Shown here: in pieces, positions 10,321 to 22,440 of the stretch
Position numbering within the stretch: position 1 is the stretch's first letter
Layout: the number at the start of each line of letters is the position of its first letter
Assembly (NCBI RefSeq): GCF_002078875.1
Contig: NC_034410.1
Location: forward strand, 146,658,851 to 146,722,850
Direction: 5' to 3'
Length of the DNA: 64,000 nt
DNA from: Numida meleagris
Lineage: Eukaryota > Chordata > Aves > Galliformes > Numididae
Program-made: the position numbers and the translations under genes
The notes under the pieces: model-generated
What the model was told of the DNA's origin: nothing
Database searches by the model: none
The model's input: the letters and a program-made list of their open reading frames with translations, nothing else

Positions 10321-12550
10321 TTGTTCAGAGTCTCACAGTCCAGGTATTGTGACTATAGTCACATCATTCCTGCAGGCACTGAAGCAGTACTGTTAATTGC
10401 AATCGCTGTAAATAGGGATAAATTCATATTCCCCTTGGAATGCACAGGTAAGAGACATCTTTAGGCACCAGGGAAACTGTCACAAATTGCTCTGGTCAGA
10501 CAGAGCTGCTGTAAATAACACCAGCTCCATTTTGCATTTATCACACGGAGATTAAGAGACTTTCCCAGCTGCCCAGCTAGGGCTCCAGGTGTCAAAACAA
10601 ATCCGCTAAGCCCCATGCCAATGTCTTAAGCATGGGACAAGCCCCCCACCATTCTCAGGTCACACACCAGCTTCTGGAAAGTAAACTATTAGGAGAAAAA
10701 TCAAACAATGTGATCACTTGTCCTACTGGAGAGGAAAAAATGTCCTGAATGTAATTTCAGAACTTCTAAATTTAGGTCTTCATCAGGACTGGATAGAGAT
10801 TTTTGACCCAGTACACCCATTAAACTGTTGGTACAAGGAAGAGGATAGTCACGGATGAAGGCCAGAGGGGGTATATCACAAGGGGAAATGTTCAGCCTTC
10901 AACACCCCAAAAAGCAAAATATTCAATGTCTGGTACTGTAATCTGCCTTCCTCACCACCCAACGGTGCAAAAATAAGGCTAGAAAATGTTTGTTGGGGAA
11001 GACAGCAGGAGAGCTGTGCCAGCACAGCTGAGCCTTTTAGAAAGAAAACAGCTGTAATCTCCAGCCAGAAACAAAAGTAAGGAAATATTCTGTGTTAATA
11101 AACAGAATGAAAGGGAAAGTTAAAGCCATCATTCTCCCTGTTGTACTTCTGATGTGTTTGGCTTTCAATTCTCTTTGACAATCTGTAAGAAATTAACACC
11201 ATGAGATATACAATTATTGTCAGATGTGGGTGAGGTAATCAAAACATTTCAAATCAATGTTTTGTCAACAGAAATAAATGAATGTATCTGCCATGAAAAT
11301 TCCTACCAAACATTGGCCCTTTTTCCCCTGAAAAGCTAGGAATCTCATTTTATATCAGCTCTGAAGATCCTTTTCATCTGTCATCATATCTTGAAACGAT
11401 AAGAATTACTCTCAGTAGGGAGTTATTTCTTCACTTCCTTTTCAGCTCAAAATAGAAAACACTTCTTTTTTTTTTAAAGAAAAAAAAACAATTTGAAATA
11501 AGCTTAATATCATTTGTGAAAATTCATTATCAGAACAGAAATATCAAATCTTTCCATGACTCTTAATAACAAAGCAGGTGACTCTCACCTGGTAACTGGT
11601 GCTTCCAAATGCAGTTTCAATATAGTTAAATAATAATACTACAGAAGATACAAAGCCAGAGATCCTGGAGCACTGCTTAAAACTGTGCCACCTCTATTTC
11701 AGACAGCTGAATGTGAACGTGGGTGATTTATTTGATTAATTAGCTAGATATGCTTCCAGCAACCCTCTGCTGCATTTTCTAGAGGCAATATCCAAAGCCC
11801 ACTTAAGCCAGTGTAATAAAATCTTTTGCCTACAAAGGGCCTTCAGATAAACCCATGGGTATGTGCCAAGGGTTAATTTCTGTTTCAGCTCAGACTGGGT
11901 CTATTCTACTGCAGTCCCCAGAGATTTCACTGGAGTTATTCCAGATTTTCCAAAAGGAAGGCTAACACGAGCCAGCCCAGGGCACACACACCTGACTGTG
12001 CAGAGGAGAGATTTTCAGAGACCCTCTGAGACATTCCTTATTCAGGAGCAATCCTCCTCCACTCATCACTCCTCCCTGGAATTTGCCCTGGAATTTGTTT
12101 TTTTGAGGGGGGTAAATAATAGAGTGGGAGTTGAGCTCTAAACAGTACAGTTCCCCCAAAGGTGTTACACCATTGGCAGCAACTGGAGCAGAGCAGTTGA
12201 GCTGGCACGAAATACCATCTCCCCATCCCGGGCATCCCTCCAGAGCCATGATCTCATTCCTCCCACCTTCCCAGAAGTGCCCCATCTGATGCCCTGAACA
12301 TGACTGTTTGTTGCCATCTTCCCTGAAATTAAATATCTTGAGGGGTTTGGGGACTGCAGTAGACATCCTGTTGGGCACCCATCCTCATCTCCACCCAGCA
12401 CCCTACAAGGATCCCAAGCTCTCTTGGATGCCCTACGGAGACCTGACACAACCAGAGAGGAAGGATGGAGAACATTTTCTTCTTTTGGGGACAGGGCCTT
12501 CAGATTGGGGCAGATCCTGAGGTCTCGTCCCAGGTGCTGCTGTGGTTTTG
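10321..12550. other. Unique sequence, no gene recognised
   Basis: No repeats are recognised apart from a T-run/A-run hairpin at about 11465-11489. A homeodomain-type TAATTA core lies at 11737-11742 in 'tttgattaattagctag'. The opposing frames of 92-138 codons at 11863-12449 overlap each other on both strands and are not convincing. Confidence 0.5.
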
Positions 12551-12630
12551 GATGGCCATGATGGATTGGACTGGATGATCTTGTAGGTCTTTTCCAACCT
12601 AGCTAATTCTATGATTCTATGATCCTATGG
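12551..12630 (+). mobile_element. CR1 3' terminus (young type)
   Basis: An 80-bp 3' end reading 'ttggactggatgatcttgt', 'aggtcttttccaacc', 'tagctaattctatg' and octamer tail. From 'ttggactgg' on it matches the 3' ends at 47400 and 63391, so all three belong to one subfamily. It is severely 5'-truncated. Confidence 0.95.
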
Positions 12631-13907
12631 TTGATGCAGGCAGTCACCATATCAGCACACATACTGCTGTCCTCTCTGCAGAGCCAGCTCACCATCATTT
12701 TAGGCTTCTACTTGCAGGATTTAGTGGTTTGAGGAGGAAGGGGGGAGACTTTATCCTATTTTTTTTATTGGGAAGGAAGGAAGAGAAGCCCCACAGCCCT
12801 CCTGTGGTATGCATCAGGGATGGGAGCCTTGCTCCCACATCTCTGAGCTCAGAAAGGTAATTGCCTCTCTCGCTTCAATCCCTGAGAAACCCTTAATATG
12901 TGTCTCTGCCAACTTTGAGGCCTTGTCCAATCTTGACAAATTGTAGTGGAACAAATCCTGTTTGGTTGTAATACAGTGATTTGAGGGAAGATGGATGCAG
13001 GAGAGATGGCAGGTCCTGTGTAGCCATTTAATGCATTCAGGCTAGGAGTGCTCAGCAGAGGCAAAACAGGCTGCTGGAGAAGTGTTGCCCCGTATCGAGA
13101 GGGGATCCCAGCCCAAAAAGTACCCCTATGCTAATCCCATGAGATGCTAGCACAGATGCACTCCCAAAATAATGCTTCTGCAAACAAACTGGGTAACACA
13201 CCCCATCTCTCAAAGAAGCAGTGTGGTTGTGGAATTTGAGACCTCTCTAGAGGACTTCCTACCAACCCAGGATCTCCTTGGTCATTCTGGGGTTTACTTT
13301 TAAGCCAAGCCATCCAGAGGATTTGTTTGGGGCAGGGAGAGGCATTGCCATTGATTGTTGATCATCTGTTTATTCAGGAGAAAAAGGATCCATCAGATGT
13401 CAAAGTTATCCCAGAAACAGACCAGGACTTTGGTACCACATCCTAATTCTGCCAGCTGGCAAATGAAAGGAATTTAGCGGATCCTAATTCCATCCTGTTA
13501 GATCCAATCTTATTTCTTATCCCAAAAAGGGCTAATGTGGGGAATAGGGGAAAAAAAATTGCATTATCATACATACTATCCTATAGCTGTAAGCTGGAAT
13601 TTGATTTTTGACAATTAAAATGAAGGCTGTATGACTGACAGAACACAACATGTTAAAAAGAGTGGCAAAATTGCACTTCTAACAGTCCTCTGCATACAGG
13701 TATAACCTATTTGCCAGCAGATGAATGTCAGTCCCCAGCACAGAGCAGAGAAAAGAAAATAAAAAAATGTACCACATTAGGAAATTGGCAGGGAATAAGC
13801 TGTTTTACTAACTAAATCTATGACTGAAAAGATATCAGCAGAGTGATGCCGCCAGTATTAGACTGGGTCACCATTCTGAATTTCCTATTCTGTTTCATCC
13901 TAAATCA
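12631..13907. other. Unique sequence, nothing recognised
   Basis: No repeat or gene is recognised. A short T run lies at about 12760. Confidence 0.55.
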
Positions 13908-14022
13908 AGATATATATATATAGAAAATACATGTATAGATCAATATATATTTATAATTTTGTATATGTACGTGTTTATATATATGGAAATATATTTTTAT
14001 ATATGTCTGGGTATATATATAG
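13908..14022. repeat. AT-rich low-complexity tract (TA/TATATG)n
   Basis: Interrupted (TA)n and 'tatatatgg' / 'tgtatatgtacg' motifs run over about 115 bp. A 65-codon frame through it, rich in Tyr and Ile, is an artefact of the repeat. Confidence 0.9.
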
Positions 14023-15341
14023 ATGCATACAGAAGAGTGCTTGTGAAAGAAACAACTTTAAAAATATTTCTCGGGACGTACACATTTTGATTTTTTTTTG
14101 GTATATTGAATTGTATTGGGAATCATAAAATCAAAACAAGCCTTTCTGATCTGATGGAAACACCACTGTAATTCCTTGCCAATACTGGAACCAGATCTAT
14201 ATATGTCCTTGCAAAAGTTGTTTCTTCCCGATTTCTTTTGAATTGGCCTTTCCCGATCAACATCTCCCCGCTGAAGATATTCGACAAGTTCAGTTCAATG
14301 AACTGTTGGTTATTCTTTTAGTTGTTTAAGTCCTTTTTTTTTGTCCCCCAGAGGAAAAGCTAGAAAGAAAACACACTTTTATACTGTATTCAGGAGAACC
14401 TTCTTTGCCTCAGCTGGCCAAACCTACCATCATGAGACCCATGCCCATTGTCTGAGTCCTTGATTGACATCTTCATTTTACCACACCCATAAGAAAGAAA
14501 GTTGCACAAGGAGAAAAACCTCCTAACGGCTGGTTTACACCATGCATTCTACCTCAGGTTTTAGTCTGCTAATTCTCCCTGTAAAGATAAAGATTTACCT
14601 GAATATATTTGGTTTACACTGTTATGCTGAAGGAATATGAAAACATGACAAGTGCAGAGCAAACCTGCTCTGTACATGTCATCCCAGCTCCCAGCAATTA
14701 GTGGGTTACAGACCACCAGTGCCGAGCATTGCTCTGTGACCTCAGTTTCTGGAGAAAACAAATCAAGTTCCTACTGGAAAGTGAGAATAATGACTGTTAG
14801 GAACGTGATTATTATTTCTTCAAGGAAGATGCTGCAAATCAAGGCTAATCGTATCTTGATAGGCTCTCTTGCACGTGAATCTCTGCCTGGGGATTTTCAA
14901 AAAAGAAACTGTTAAAAATGGGGCAGGCAAGCAGACAAAGAAAGTTTGTTTGCAGGTTTTTTATCGCTGCCTTCTCTCCCCATGCAGAGTCATGCAAAAG
15001 CCATGGTAGAGGAGGACCACTATTGCCGACGTGACAAATTGCAACAAATCAGACTGTTCTACAGATGTAACAGAGAGCAGAATTTGAGCACTTGACTGTA
15101 GAGCGGTTTAGTTATTAGCTTGTGGTAAAATGCAGTGCAATTATGTGGTGAGATATTGGAATGTGGGCTGAGCTTTACCCACAGCAGTGCTATTTGTTTG
15201 AAACCGAAAGCAATTGGAAGGAAAACAAGCTATTTGGCCACAGACCATTGAAGGCAATAGGCAGTTACAAGGTCAAAAGCTTTGGCTGCCTGCAGTGGGT
15301 TCAGGAGAAAGAGGAATCTACAACAGCATTTATGAAACTTG
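14023..15341. other. Unique sequence, nothing recognised
   Basis: No repeats are recognised. A T run lies at 14331-14341. There is a modest CpG cluster with TCCCGAT-type motifs at about 14225-14285, but nothing is assigned. Confidence 0.5.
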
Positions 15342-15424
15342 GGCACTAAAATGAATACTGGAAGACAGAGTAGAGTTGGTGGCTACCACCTACAAAATAC
15401 AGGTGGTGTCCATAGACAATTGAA
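15342..15424 (+). repeat. 83-bp local duplication, copy 1
   Basis: This 83-bp block, starting 'ggcactaaaatgaatactgg' and ending 'catagacaattgaa', recurs in direct orientation at 16134-16216 with 81 of 83 bases identical. The differences are gtcca/gttca and agac/agcc. It is not recognised as a dispersed repeat. It lies just upstream of a CR1 copy but shares no CR1 sequence. Confidence 0.97.
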
Positions 15425-15500
15425 TGGGTGCATCTTACTTGGGAATGTGCTATACCCCAGCCAAAGGAGAGAGCCTCATCACCTTGAATAGAAGGAGAAA

Positions 15501-15672
15501 TTGTGGATACCCCGTCCCTGAAGGTGCTCAAGGCCAAGTTGGATGGGGCCCTGGGCAAACTGATCTAGCGCCCAGTGCGGTGGTTGGCATCCCTGCCCAT
15601 GGCACGGGGGTTGGAAATAGATGATCTTTGAGGTCCCCTCCAACCAAGCCATTCAATGATATGATTCTATCA
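15501..15672 (+). mobile_element. CR1 3'-end fragment
   Basis: Forward CR1. 'ccctgaaggtgctcaaggcc' is followed by 'ttggatggggccctgggc', 'gggggttggaaatagatgat' and 'gaggtcccctccaacc', then a degenerate 'gatatgattctat' tail. It is of the older 'ccaagccattc' type. Confidence 0.93.
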
Positions 15673-16102
15673 TATGTGATATAAAATACACTCTAGGATG
15701 TCCATGCTCAGTGTTTGCAGATGTACAAGTGGTAGGGCATGATGGCCTTTTTACTCCATGTCCCTCATGCTCTTCAGAACTGGAATTTGGGGAAATATCT
15801 GGACTTGGGCTAGCTCCATCATGCTTTTATCCTCAAAAGCATGGGATTCAGGGGCTGTTTCTAGGTTACCACCTCCAGTTCAAACATCCCACATTTGTTC
15901 TGGATGGAGACAAGTACCATTGGCAGAGCCCTGGTCTCCAAGACCTTGAAAGAGAAGCAAAGAAGAAATAAAGATTCTTGTCTCCCTACCCAAATACTGG
16001 ACTTGGCATGGGTCTGCTTGGTTTTCCCCAACACTTGAATTCCACATGCTTTTGGGATGTACTCGAGCATTACAAATTAGACACCCTACCACTGGAAGAG
16101 TC
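15673..16102. other. Unique sequence, nothing recognised
   Basis: This is the spacer between the CR1 copy and the second duplication copy. Short frames on both strands (63-86 codons) show no domain. Confidence 0.5.
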
Positions 16103-16243
16103 ATTGCACAAACTTGACACACCCTACTAAAATGGCACTAAAATGAATACTGGAAGACAGAGTAGAGTTGGTGGCTACCACCTACAAAATACAGGTGGTG
16201 TTCATAGCCAATTGAAGCTTATTGCACATGCTTGACACACCCT
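16103..16243 (+). repeat. Templated insertion: 83-bp copy 2 between 23-bp direct repeats
   Basis: The second 83-bp copy (16134-16216) sits inside a 95-bp insert (16126-16220). The insert is bracketed by two 23-bp near-identical repeats, 16103-16125 (attgcacaaacttgacac..) and 16221-16243 (attgcacatgcttgacac..), which differ at 2 bases. This geometry suggests copying of the upstream block, about 790 bp away, into a break, with duplication of the target. I know of no transposon with this sequence. Confidence 0.93.
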
Positions 16244-16629
16244 GTGTCCCAGATGCCTACTGGCAGTCCTGGAGTAAAATATGGCATCCTTGCTGTCCCT
16301 TATCTGAGCAGGGGACACAGCAGGCAACATAAGACAAGGAACGAGAAGACAGCTGAGTTAGGCTGACATGATGGACAAGCTGGATGAATGGGTCGAAAAT
16401 GGGAGCAAAGGCTATGAAACCTCGGCCACACTGCACAGAAGCCGCATCAAGCCCAGCACAACCCTGCTCATCTTTAGCTCTGGGTATGGTTCAGAGTGCA
16501 TAAATCTACATAGCCATGGATTTGTCTGCCTGTCAGGGGAGAGGGAAGGGAGATGTACTTTATTTCCAGTCCCAGTGCTTTTGATGAGCTGTAGTATTGC
16601 CCTTCATACTCCTCCAGTCTCAATAAACC

Positions 16630-16960
16630 TGGCTAATTAGCATCCTGACCACTCAATTAATTAGGCAGTACACTTAATTATGACAAACTACATTATTCGC
16701 TATAGCCCAGAGTCCAATGGACATTAGCGTCAGGTTATGTTCAGTAACAATTTGATTTGAGAGGGAGTTTATTGACCAGAAAAGACATATGATGAGATTA
16801 AAATAATCAGTAGAACTAGCTCAGTGCGATTGGCTTGTCGTAGCTGTGAGCTTGGGTTATAAAGACATCGAGGATGGCCAAATTAGTCGCTTCATTCTCA
16901 TTAAGAGCCACTGCATAAATGGAAAGATATTGGCAGAGCGGGAAGAGAGAGGCAGCCAAG
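16630..16960. promoter_or_regulatory. Candidate regulatory element with TAATTA cluster
   Basis: Three TAATTA homeodomain cores lie within 47 bp, at 16634-16639, 16658-16663 and 16675-16680. They are followed by repeat-free sequence with 'acattattcgctatagccc', 'gcgattggcttgtcg' and 'ccaaattagtcgcttc'. Retained CpGs and motif density suggest a conserved noncoding element. No reading frame explains the segment, and the function is inferred. Confidence 0.3.
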
Positions 16961-17660
16961 CTACAAGGGGGTTTCAAATAAGATGCAGGAAGGTGGGTTT
17001 GGTTTGGCTTCTTCTTTCTCTTGATCGTGTCCTGTGCTTTGCGAAAAGATAAAGGAGAAGCCCAGAAACAGTGCTGCTCCCAGAGAGAACTGGGGCAAAG
17101 GCTTGTTCATATACAATATCCCTTGGGAAGGAACTTCCACTTCCCCAGAAATGTATCCATAGCTTTTTCTGAATAGCATTCTCTGACCTGCCTGCATCAC
17201 ATTGGGTCATACAAGCAGCTGTAGGGCTGACCTTACCCAACTGCATCTACGTGAAGAATTCAGGACAAAGCGCAAAGTCTTGGGGAGATTTAGAGCCTTT
17301 CTGCAATGCTACTGAATCTTCTCTTTTTTACCCCAGCTCAGCTGAGAAGCGAAACCACTCTTCTTCCTTTTTTGACTGTCTGTTGTTTCAAGAGTGACCA
17401 GAGCAAATTCTGTTTGAAGTAGGAATGAACTCTCTTCGTTGTGGGTTTAATACCAGTGAGGATGACAGTGGTCATTTGAGCTGCAGGGATTTATGGGTCC
17501 TGAAAAGTAGATCCTGACTTGCAAGCATTGCTGTTCCCTTCTTACCTAACACTGAAGTTGACCCTAGGAAGGATTTATGGCAGCCTCCATGTCATGTCAG
17601 CCATCTGCAGTTGCTCTTCCACAGTTTAGCAGCCATGGATAAGCCCATCACACAGAATGA
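16961..17660. other. Unique sequence, nothing recognised
   Basis: No repeat or gene is recognised. Overlapping reverse frames at 16961-17246 share no domain. Confidence 0.5.
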
Positions 17661-17760
17661 TCACAGAATCATAGAATGTCTCATGTTGGAAGGGACCCAT
17701 AAGGGTCATCATGTCCACCCCTGGGCTTCACATAGGACCAGCCAAAAATCAGACCATGCT
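17661..17760 (-). mobile_element. CR1 3'-end fragment
   Basis: Reverse CR1 of the 'ggacccataaggatcat' type. It contains 'tcacagaatcatagaatgtc', 'gttggaagggacccataagg', then 'cttcacataggacc' and 'ccaaaaatcagaccatg'. It lacks the downstream 'agcattgtccaaacactt' block seen in the copy at 22231. Confidence 0.92.
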
Positions 17761-20359
17761 ACCATCAAGACTTCGTGCAGAATATGGGAGATATCAACAT
17801 CCCCATAGACTGAGTGACTCACCACCATCAAGACAGTCCTGCTGGGAGTCCCTGAGCTGCTTCCTCAGTAGCGCTAAGACACAATAAGCAGTTTTTTTGA
17901 GCTGTAGAGCTGTGAGGATCCCTACAGATGTAGACAAGGGGTGAGAGAACCATAGGTGGCTCCTTGTAACTGAAGCATATGCAATGCAGTATCAGAGACA
18001 ATGAGTGGCCTTTTTTTTTCTCAGGTCAAGAAATGGAAGGATTGAGTCCATTTGAATTCAGAGGATGCATCTACTCCAATATTAGCCCAGAAGTAGTTTC
18101 CTTATTCAAGAACATTCTGTGAATCTGATCCAGATCTTCACATTTCCAACACATCTTGCTTCTTCTTGTAGATCCAGCCAGAAGGGTGGAAGGAACTCTA
18201 ATACTGTCATTTGTGGACCTCCTTCATCTCCTGCCGATGATGGTTTTCACTGATAAAGGGTCTCTTGCCCCTTATTTTTATTTATCAGCTGGAAGGATGA
18301 GTCCCAGGAATCATACTGATATCCCTGAAGCTTCAGTATCATGAAAGGTTTGATTTTTGATCTGTTGGAAGGTGAATTCCAGTCAGTTTTCTCCTCAGAC
18401 CCCTGCTTCTTCACACAACAAAACTTGGGTCAGTATGAACAGAAATGGACAAATCTTTCTTATCCAGATCATGACCTGTTTTTTTTAATTTTTTTTTCAA
18501 TACTTCACTTACCAAAATTAATTTGGTATATTTCCATAAATATAGGATTATTATGTCAGTAAAGGTTAAGGCTACCAGTGTTTTTTCACATTAAAACTTA
18601 AAAGTAAATTATCACAGAAGAGAAACAACATTGAAACTCTGGGGAGGCTAGAGACAAAATTCATAATTTAGAATACGGGAGTTCCCATTTAACCCATTAG
18701 TTCAGAAACCTGAGCATACATAAAGGGAAATCCAAGTTCAAATCTATTTTTCCATGTACATGGAAGTCATTTTATGGATTTATCTTCGCAGCTGAAGAAG
18801 ACACACCAACTTGCCAGTTTTGTGGGATTTCAGATAGGCTCAGCAAGGCAACGAGCTCAGCCACGCAGATAGCAGTTGCCCTTAGGACCAAAAAGGGGGC
18901 TCAGTCCTGTTTTATTTACCATTAGAGATGTGGTCCATCTCAGAGCACACCATGACCCCATGCTGTCCCCCAAATATTCTGAACCTTTTCTCTTCCGTTG
19001 CCATTTCCTTCCTAAAGTCACCACGAGATGTTCATCATCCAAATAACTTGGCCTGGAAAGTGGAAGCTTTGCACAGCACAATAAAAAAGCCATATCTTAG
19101 ATGAGTCTCCCAAAAGACTGTATCTGCTGCAGGGTGCCCCCCATCCCAAACATCCCAAGTTTTTCTTCCTAAATTGTAAGAAAGTTTAAAATATTCAATA
19201 ATATTTGATTTGATTGAAGAGAGGGTATTATTATTTTAAGCTACTTTGTCTATTTTTTCTCATTATTTGACACAAATTGTTCTTGCCTTGTCCATACTTC
19301 TGCCCCTTTTCATGAACCTGAGAATCAGAGAAGAAAGTAAATCTAATTACTTTTAAAAGGCTTTATTTTGTGTAGAGAATACAGAGGAAAAACTCGTATT
19401 CATCTTCAAAATGTAGGTTCTACACCAGCTTTCAATGACTTGAAATGTGATGGTTAAATTTGGAGGGGATGCTCAAGGGCAGAGTTAAGGCTCCGGACTC
19501 CGAGAAACTCTATACCTTAAGACACTGAATTTCTTTTCAGTTTAACATTAACTCTGCATGTCTGGGTTTATTGCCCTTGGCTCCAGGATAATTATAACAT
19601 CCCTGTAATTTATTTTGCCATAATTACTGATATGCACTGCCAACTTTAACTGTGTTTTAGGACTGATGCCACAGTCCCATGAGAGAAGGTGGTGATCCCT
19701 TATGTTGTGAATGGTAGAAAACACTCAGTCCCATTCAGAAAAATAAAGGGCACCCATAATTTTCACAGAATGCCTCCAGATTAAAGGTAATGCTGGCTTC
19801 CATCTATCAGGAACAACAAGGGGACACATATACTTGAGAGAGGGAAGTCCTCGCTTTAAATGACTGTATCCTTCAGCCTTCACTGAAGGAGAATATTTCA
19901 GTTATAAAGAGTAATGGAGAAGAGGGGGAATAACCATTAATCCTAAAGGAAGCCTATTCAATGACAATCCAAGCCAAATACTGAATGGAGTTCTAGCAGC
20001 ACACGTGTCCAGATCTACCTTATTCTACTAGCAAGATCATCAAGGGCAAAGACAAAAATAATTGGCAGAAGTCTAAATTACTATTATGTTGTCTGCAGTG
20101 TGGCTGCCATGTAGTGTTACAACCAGAATTCTCATGATGTCATAGCTTTCCATCCTAAAAAGCAGATTAGACTCAAAGCCCAGCCACATGAGTTCAAGAG
20201 CAAATACACTCCATTCTCCCAAGAGCATGAAAAATTTCCACTGCTGCAAATGGTACAAAGAAAACACCAGTTCATAAAACATAGCTATAGAGTTTCTCAC
20301 TCACTAATCTCACAGAGCAAAGCCAGAAGAGATGTTTTCTACTGAAATTCTCTTGTACC
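17761..20359. other. Unique sequence, no gene recognised
   Basis: No transposon is recognised across about 2.6 kb. T runs occur at about 18009-18018 and 18479-18499. The small frames (60-78 codons) show nothing identifiable. AT-rich text predominates around 19150-19400. Confidence 0.5.
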
Positions 20360-20360
20360 A

Positions 20361-20411
<51 letters not shown>
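20360..20411. repeat. (AAT)n microsatellite
   Basis: About 17 uninterrupted AAT/ATA units cover 52 bp. Perfect repeats of this length are usually polymorphic. Confidence 0.97.
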
Positions 20412-20412
<1 letters not shown>

Positions 20413-21632
20413 GAATTTTAACAACGTCAAAGCATTTCTCAGATACATTTAGGTTTCACTGAATTTTTGGTACTTCAGTTCCCTTCCTAACTCCAAGAAA
20501 TAAAAAATAGAATGAAATGCACTAGAAGAAGCATTTTATTTTGAAGCTGGGAACAACTATTCTAATTCATCTTTAAAAAAAAAAAAGGCAAAGCTTGCAG
20601 CCAACTGGGAGCATTCCTAATTGAAACAAAATATTGCAGCCCTATACAACCAAACATCTCTACTGGCCAAAGTCAATTTTTCCAAATAGTCAATCTGCTG
20701 AAGTACATAAAGAAATGTTCATTTCCATTCCAATCTGATTTCAAGAATACTGAAGAATCTGTTGTTTTCGTATTTGCCCGTTGTTAAGAATGTACTCAGT
20801 CTCTCTCCTTGTCCAAATCTCCCTGCTGGGTCTCTGCTCTCCCTGCAGCCACTTCTCCTAGCTGATAAACCCACAGAACTGAGCAGATCTGTATTCGTCA
20901 CTCCACAACTTCAGCCCATCCCAGACTTCAGCTAATCAGCCTCAACCCATTGCCAATCCCTTGCCCTCGCATTCTGCTGGCTCTGGTATGACTTCCAAGA
21001 AATCTGGGCCAAGAGCTTCAAATTTGGGATGGATTTCTTCACAGTTCCCCTCTCCCCAGCAAGGATATATTGCTGGCTGCACTCTACTCCCATATAACCA
21101 GATCATGCTATGGTTTATTTTTCCCTCAAGCACAGCTCTTGGTTCTGGCACGGACTTTGGCCACAGACAGTGTCAAGTGTGTGGTATAGCACACTCAGGC
21201 TCTATCTGCTGGATGGTTTGCATGAAAAGGTATGGATAAGGGAAAGACAGGAGTCAGGAATTTCTCCCCAGCCACCTCTAGCCAACAGTGAATGGGCTGC
21301 AAGCAGCCTCCCCTGTGAGCCCATCCTCCTATCCTACCCAAAGCATTCAACAGAAGTGCTACTGCCAGCCTGGAAACTGCAGCAACTTGGGCAGTCTGGG
21401 AATAAGAAGGGGACAACTTTCATTTGTTTGACTATTTTGAATGATAACCTTTCACCTAGAGACCATGCACCATTCCTCCAACCATTGCTCTGCCTGTGAA
21501 AGTCACATACACAAATTCATTTCAGATGTTACCTCCCTAAAAGCAACAGGTTTTGCTCACCACAGACTGCATCCATGCTAGCAAGGCACACTGAGGAGGG
21601 AACAATGCAAAGAGCCTGTGCATGGACCTATC
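20412..21632. other. Unique sequence, no gene recognised
   Basis: An A run lies at 20574-20586. Frames up to 129 codons at 20942-21499 overlap on both strands and lack recognisable domains. Confidence 0.5.
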
Positions 21633-22110
21633 AGAGCGCATCCAGAGGAGCACCACAAAAATGATCCAAGAGATGGAACACCTTCCGTATGAGGACAAGC
21701 TGAAAGAGCTGGGGCTGTTCAGCCTGGAGAAGAGAAGGCTCTGGGGAGACCTGAGAGCAGCCTTTCAGTATCTAGAGGGGGGGCTATGAGAAAGAAGGGG
21801 ACAGACTCTTTAGCAGGGTCTGTTGTGATTGGACAAGTCAAAATGGTTTCAAATGAAAAGAGGGGAGATTTAGATAGGAAATAAGGGAAAAGTTTTTTAC
21901 ACTAAGAGTGGTGAGGCAGTGGAACAGTTTGCCCAGACTGGTGGTGGAAGCCCTGCCCCTGGAGACGTTCAAGATCAGGCTGGACAGAGCTCTGAGCAAC
22001 CAGAGCTGTAAAACTCTGTAACTAACTGTAAATGTCCTTGTTGATGGCAGGGGAGTTGGACTAGACAGCCTTTAAGGTTCCTTCCAACTCAAAAGATTCT
22101 ATGATTCTAT
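21633..22110 (+). mobile_element. CR1 element, 3' half (about 480 bp)
   Basis: Forward CR1 from 'gagcgcatccagaggagc' to 'gattctatgattctat'. It contains the ORF2 C-terminal stretch ([19 protein letters not shown]) and 'gtggaacagtttgccc', 'gttggactagacagcc' and 'ttccttccaactc'. Stops and small insertions, such as a G run at about 21779, break the frame. It is the same subfamily as 26551-27000. Confidence 0.95.
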
Positions 22111-22230
22111 CCCACATCGGCAATGTTAAATAGCACTTCTTAATAAAAGACACAAAGATAGGACTGGCTGGAGTGAATCCAGCAAAGCAAAAATTGGTGA
22201 AGGCCACCCTATACTTCTGTAGTCAATAAG

Positions 22231-22440
22231 ATCATAGAACCACAGAATCATTGAATATACCATGTTGGAAGGGACTCATATGGATCATGAAGACCAACTC
22301 TTGGCTCCGCATAGGACCGTCCAAAAATGAGACCATATGTCTGAGAGCGTTGTCCGGACACTTCTTGAACTCCAGTAGTTTGAGGCCATGACCAATTTCA
22401 TGGGGAGCCTGTTCCATACCCACCACACTCTGGAGAAGAA
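22231..22440 (-). mobile_element. CR1 fragment with 3' end
   Basis: Reverse CR1. 'atcatagaaccacagaatca' is the tail, followed by 'gttggaagggactcatatgg', 'tgagagcgttgtccgg', 'acacttcttgaactccag' and 'ggggagcctgttcc'. It is the same type as the copy at 17661 but retains more internal sequence. Confidence 0.94.
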
